From Basidiobolus meristosporus CBS 931.73 (taxonomy: Eukaryota > Basidiobolomycota > Basidiobolomycetes > Basidiobolales > Basidiobolaceae), in the NCBI GenBank assembly GCA_002104905.1, contig MCFE01000547.1, positions 1 to 59,759 on the forward strand: a stretch of 59,759 nt of DNA, given 5' to 3'. Below the pieces are notes generated by a model that was given only the letters and a program-made list of their open reading frames with translations, was not told the DNA's origin and ran no database searches. Made by a program: the position numbers and the translations under genes. Shown here piece after piece: positions 57,652-59,759 of the stretch; the stretch's first letter is position 1; every line of letters begins with the position of its first letter.

Positions 57652-57873
57652 ATATATGGAAGTGAGTCATACCAAAGGGGAAATAGTGTTACATATATGT
57701 GCGCATGTGGTACCTCAACTTTATGTATAATGCTTACTATGGCGGGTCATCATTGAATCTTGCATTCACGTAGGTGCTATGTCTCAAATACAAGACTGTC
57801 TTAAGTTCACATGAGTATTGACCAAAAAGTGATATAATAGTATTACATTGTTGAAGGTCAAACTGTTTGCCCC
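57652..57873. promoter_or_regulatory. TE-P divergent alpha/beta spacer (copy 6)
   Basis: 222 bp between the start codons at 57651 (alpha, minus) and 57874 (beta, plus); third copy of the conserved spacer. Confidence 0.5.
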
Positions 57874-58232
57874 ATGGGCAAGACTACTTTGGCTCAACAC
57901 CATAAGAGAAGAGAGAAAAGATCATGTGGCTATTGTGGCAAGCCTCTCAGCCATGAGCATGCATACAGCATAGGAAATATTACAAGGATCACAGCCAGTG
58001 TTTTGCCACTCAAGTCATATTTGACCATTCATTGTTCACTACTGTATCAATTTTATCTTGACAGCCGGTTTATACTTCTATATTGGCACCTGGCCATCCT
58101 TGTCACCTTGCGCAAACTGAGCCAGGTGAGTTTGTGAGATCTTTAGGCTCACCTCAGCCCTCTGAATATGGCATGCAGAGTGATAGCCCCAACAAAGAAG
58201 ACTCACTGATGGATTTTGAGCCTATCTACCCC
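57874..58232 (+). pseudogene. TE-P gene beta, N-terminal part (copy 6)
   Basis: ATG 57874 (MGKTTLAQHHKRREK), CGYCGKPLSHE zinc-finger start, then a shift near 57955. Text matching QPSEYGMQSDS occurs near 58155. It is cut at 58232 by G1 copy 3; the rest lies beyond the window. Confidence 0.55.
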
Positions 58233-58600
58233 TGTTATGATCTGCCGCTTGAATGTTTAAGTTAGATCAGTTTTTAGTCAAATCAGTTAGTATATGTTTA
58301 GGTTATCAGTACATCAGTATTATCTATGAAATCAGTAGCATTAGTCAGCAAATGAATCAGCAGATCCTTATCAGACAGAAATAGATATATTAAGTAGGAT
58401 CTTATTGGGTGATGATGATGCAATCAAATGAGTCATCAGCCACAACCTACATTAGGAAATACAATTAGTCAGCAATTGATCTGGCAAAATGTATATAAGG
58501 AGCTGCTGGAACCTCAATAAAAATCAGTTCAAGTTTTAGTGAATACAATACTAGCTAAACTCCCTATTCCTCTACAACTCTTATACCAAGACTTGTAACA
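58233..58600 (+). repeat. G1 copy 3 5' LTR
   Basis: 368 bp, TGTTATGATCTGCCGCTTG to ACTTGTAACA. TATATAA at 58492-58498 and AATAAA at 58516-58521. Confidence 0.92.
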
Positions 58601-58601
58601 T

Positions 58602-58618
58602 TGGTAGCAGCGATAACC
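58602..58618 (+). promoter_or_regulatory. G1 primer-binding site
   Basis: tggtagcagcgataacc, one base after the LTR. Begins TGG, so it would pair with a tRNA 3' end reading CGCTGCTACCA. The implied acceptor stem starts with A paired to U, as in eukaryotic initiator tRNA, but the tRNA is not identified. Confidence 0.65.
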
Positions 58619-58658
58619 AGAAACCTCCCTCCTTAAGAAAGAAGAAACCACCCTCAAG

Positions 58659-59759
58659 ATGTCGGACAATCAAGAATGGAAGAATGCCATGCAGCAAATC
58701 CTGGCCCAACAGCAACAGCTACTCCAGATCCTCAGCCAACAGCAACAAGGAATGACTACCATGGCTCAGAGCCAGCAAAGCCCTGTCAAGAGCAACTTTA
58801 GTGTGAAGGTCAACCGGTACCACGGCAGAGTCAATGAAAACTTGGGAACTTGGCTCTTTCAGATTGAAGAAGCTTTTAAAGCTAAAGGAATTGCTCCAGA
58901 GAGCAAGTTGCATTATGCAGCTTCTTACCTGGCAGATGCAGCTTTACAGTGGTACCACAACAAGATCAGGTCAGCTACTATGATGGGATGCTCTACAATC
59001 TCTACCTGGGATGAGTTTGTGTCGGAAATTCAGGATGCTTTTGAACCTCCACACCAGCAGACACTACTAAGAAGGAAGTTAAAGACACTCAGACAGAAAG
59101 GAATGGTGCAAGAATACATCTATGAGTACAGATGTCTACTTGGACAAATTGAAAGAATGGACCCCTTGGATCAAGTTGAATACTTTATTGATGGGTTGAA
59201 AGAAAGAACTCGCAAGGAAGTCAATTACCGAAGACCTCAGACTATTGAAGAAGCCATCAAGATTGCCATTGACTATGACTCAGCTATGTTTGGAGTTGGG
59301 AAGCCTACAGTGACTAGTCAGAAAGGCTATAATCATTATGAAAGAAGACAATCAGAAGCAGTACCAATGGAAATAGACGCTATGCAGAAGAATCCCTCCT
59401 CAGAAGAATGCAAGAAGAGAGGACTTTGCTTCAATTGCCACCAGCAGGGACATATTGCAAAGTACTGCCCTCAGAGAAGAAATGGACACCAGCCAACAAG
59501 AACCTTCAACCATATTGAGTCCCATGAACACAGTAATGTGGAAGATGAGCTTGAAGAAGACTTGGAACTCACCTTCCATATGACAGAAGAGTACTTGTCC
59601 CAAATGACTTCAAACTCAGGGAAGTTATTGTACCTGAATGGAGCAATCAATGGAGTACCTGCCAAGATCATGATTGACTCAGGAGCATCGCATGAATACA
59701 TGTCAGAGCAATTTGCTTTGAAAGCTGGAATCAACTCGGAACCTACCAAATCAACCTCA
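58659..59759 (+). CDS. G1 copy 3 gag-protease, intact and open at the window edge
   Basis: ATG 58659 (MSDNQEW), 367 codons with no stop up to the last base of the window. Gag forms the particle and packages RNA; protease processes the polyprotein. Order: Gln-rich N-terminus (LAQQQQLLQILSQQQQ) likely coiled coil; capsid-like core from about residue 50 (VNRYHGRVNENLGTWLF); CCHC zinc knuckle at residues 257-270 (CFNCHQQGHIAKYC); acidic linker; aspartic protease with DSG at residue 340 (MIDSGASHEY). Gag and protease are in one frame, as in the decayed copies, so a single gag-pol polyprotein is expected. Whether RT and integrase are intact is not visible. Confidence 0.9.
   Translation, partial: MSDNQEWKNAMQQILAQQQQLLQILSQQQQGMTTMAQSQQSPVKSNFSVKVNRYHGRVNENLGTWLFQIEEAFKAKGIAPESKLHYAASYLADAALQWYHNKIRSATMMGCSTISTWDEFVSEIQDAFEPPHQQTLLRRKLKTLRQKGMVQEYIYEYRCLLGQIERMDPLDQVEYFIDGLKERTRKEVNYRRPQTIEEAIKIAIDYDSAMFGVGKPTVTSQKGYNHYERRQSEAVPMEIDAMQKNPSSEECKKRGLCFNCHQQGHIAKYCPQRRNGHQPTRTFNHIESHEHSNVEDELEEDLELTFHMTEEYLSQMTSNSGKLLYLNGAINGVPAKIMIDSGASHEYMSEQFALKAGINSEPTKSTS

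Larger units (their letters stand above)
58233..59759 (+). mobile_element. G1 element copy 3, left part, probably young
   Basis: 5' LTR, primer site and an uninterrupted gag-protease frame running off the window. Left flank is tacccc inside beta. It retains CpG sites lost in copies 1 and 2. Confidence 0.9.

Overview
This 59.8 kb window is eukaryotic and appears to consist wholly of transposable elements. I found no host gene, tRNA or rRNA gene. The element mix (Ty3/gypsy with and without a chromodomain, Ty1/copia, PIF/Harbinger, and a Plavaka/CACTA-like transposase), the AT-rich composition, the lack of CpG in old copies and an initiator-tRNA primer site of the yeast type (GCTCAT rather than GCCCAT) suggest a repeat-rich filamentous fungus with CpG methylation. 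The phylum and species cannot be read from the sequence. Names used below are mine: G1 (gypsy without chromodomain), G2 (gypsy chromovirus), C1 (young copia), C2 (old copia), LTR-X (1.07 kb LTR-like unit with no coding partner in view), Harb-A/B, FB1/FB2 (foldbacks), and TE-P, a two-gene element with genes alpha and beta.

Layout. 1-4.8 kb: LTR-X end, G2 chromovirus (minus) fused to a TE-P alpha fragment, then the start of beta. 4.8-8.2 kb: Harb-A with an intact transposase frame. 8.2-11.1 kb: nested LTR-X copies and alpha. 11.1-11.8 kb: foldback FB1. 11.8-16.8 kb: G1 remnant split by Harb-B. 16.8-24.6 kb: rearranged alpha/beta pieces, a 207-bp tandem repeat, and LTR-X nested in LTR-X. 24.6-27.0 kb: decayed copia C2 with a G1 solo LTR. 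27.0-39.9 kb: the fullest TE-P copy (alpha minus, beta plus), whose beta gene is split by an LTR-X that itself holds an unclassified 1074-bp insert and a 4.9 kb G1 element. 39.9-45.0 kb: more C2, beta and foldback FB2. 45.06-49.75 kb: a structurally complete copia C1. 49.75-58.2 kb: another TE-P copy cut by C1, LTR-X and G1. 58.2 kb to the end: a G1 copy whose gag-protease frame is open to the window edge.

Much of the region can be peeled back in layers. Removing each insert with one copy of its target-site duplication rejoins the older sequence: 5 bp for C1, 4 bp for G1 and LTR-X, 3 bp for the foldbacks, 8 bp for the 1074-bp unit. The oldest layers are TE-P and C2; the youngest are C1 and the right-edge G1 copy, which also keep the most CpG. 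Most coding regions are broken. The intact reading frames are the Harb-A transposase, the C1 integrase-core/RT/RNase H block and the right-edge G1 gag-protease, so G1 and perhaps Harbinger are the only plausible sources of recent activity.

The least familiar object is TE-P: alpha and beta are always head to head across a 220-222 bp spacer (three copies). Beta resembles fungal Plavaka/CACTA-type transposases. Alpha has no homology I recognise and carries a 69-residue tandem repeat whose copy number differs among paralogues.
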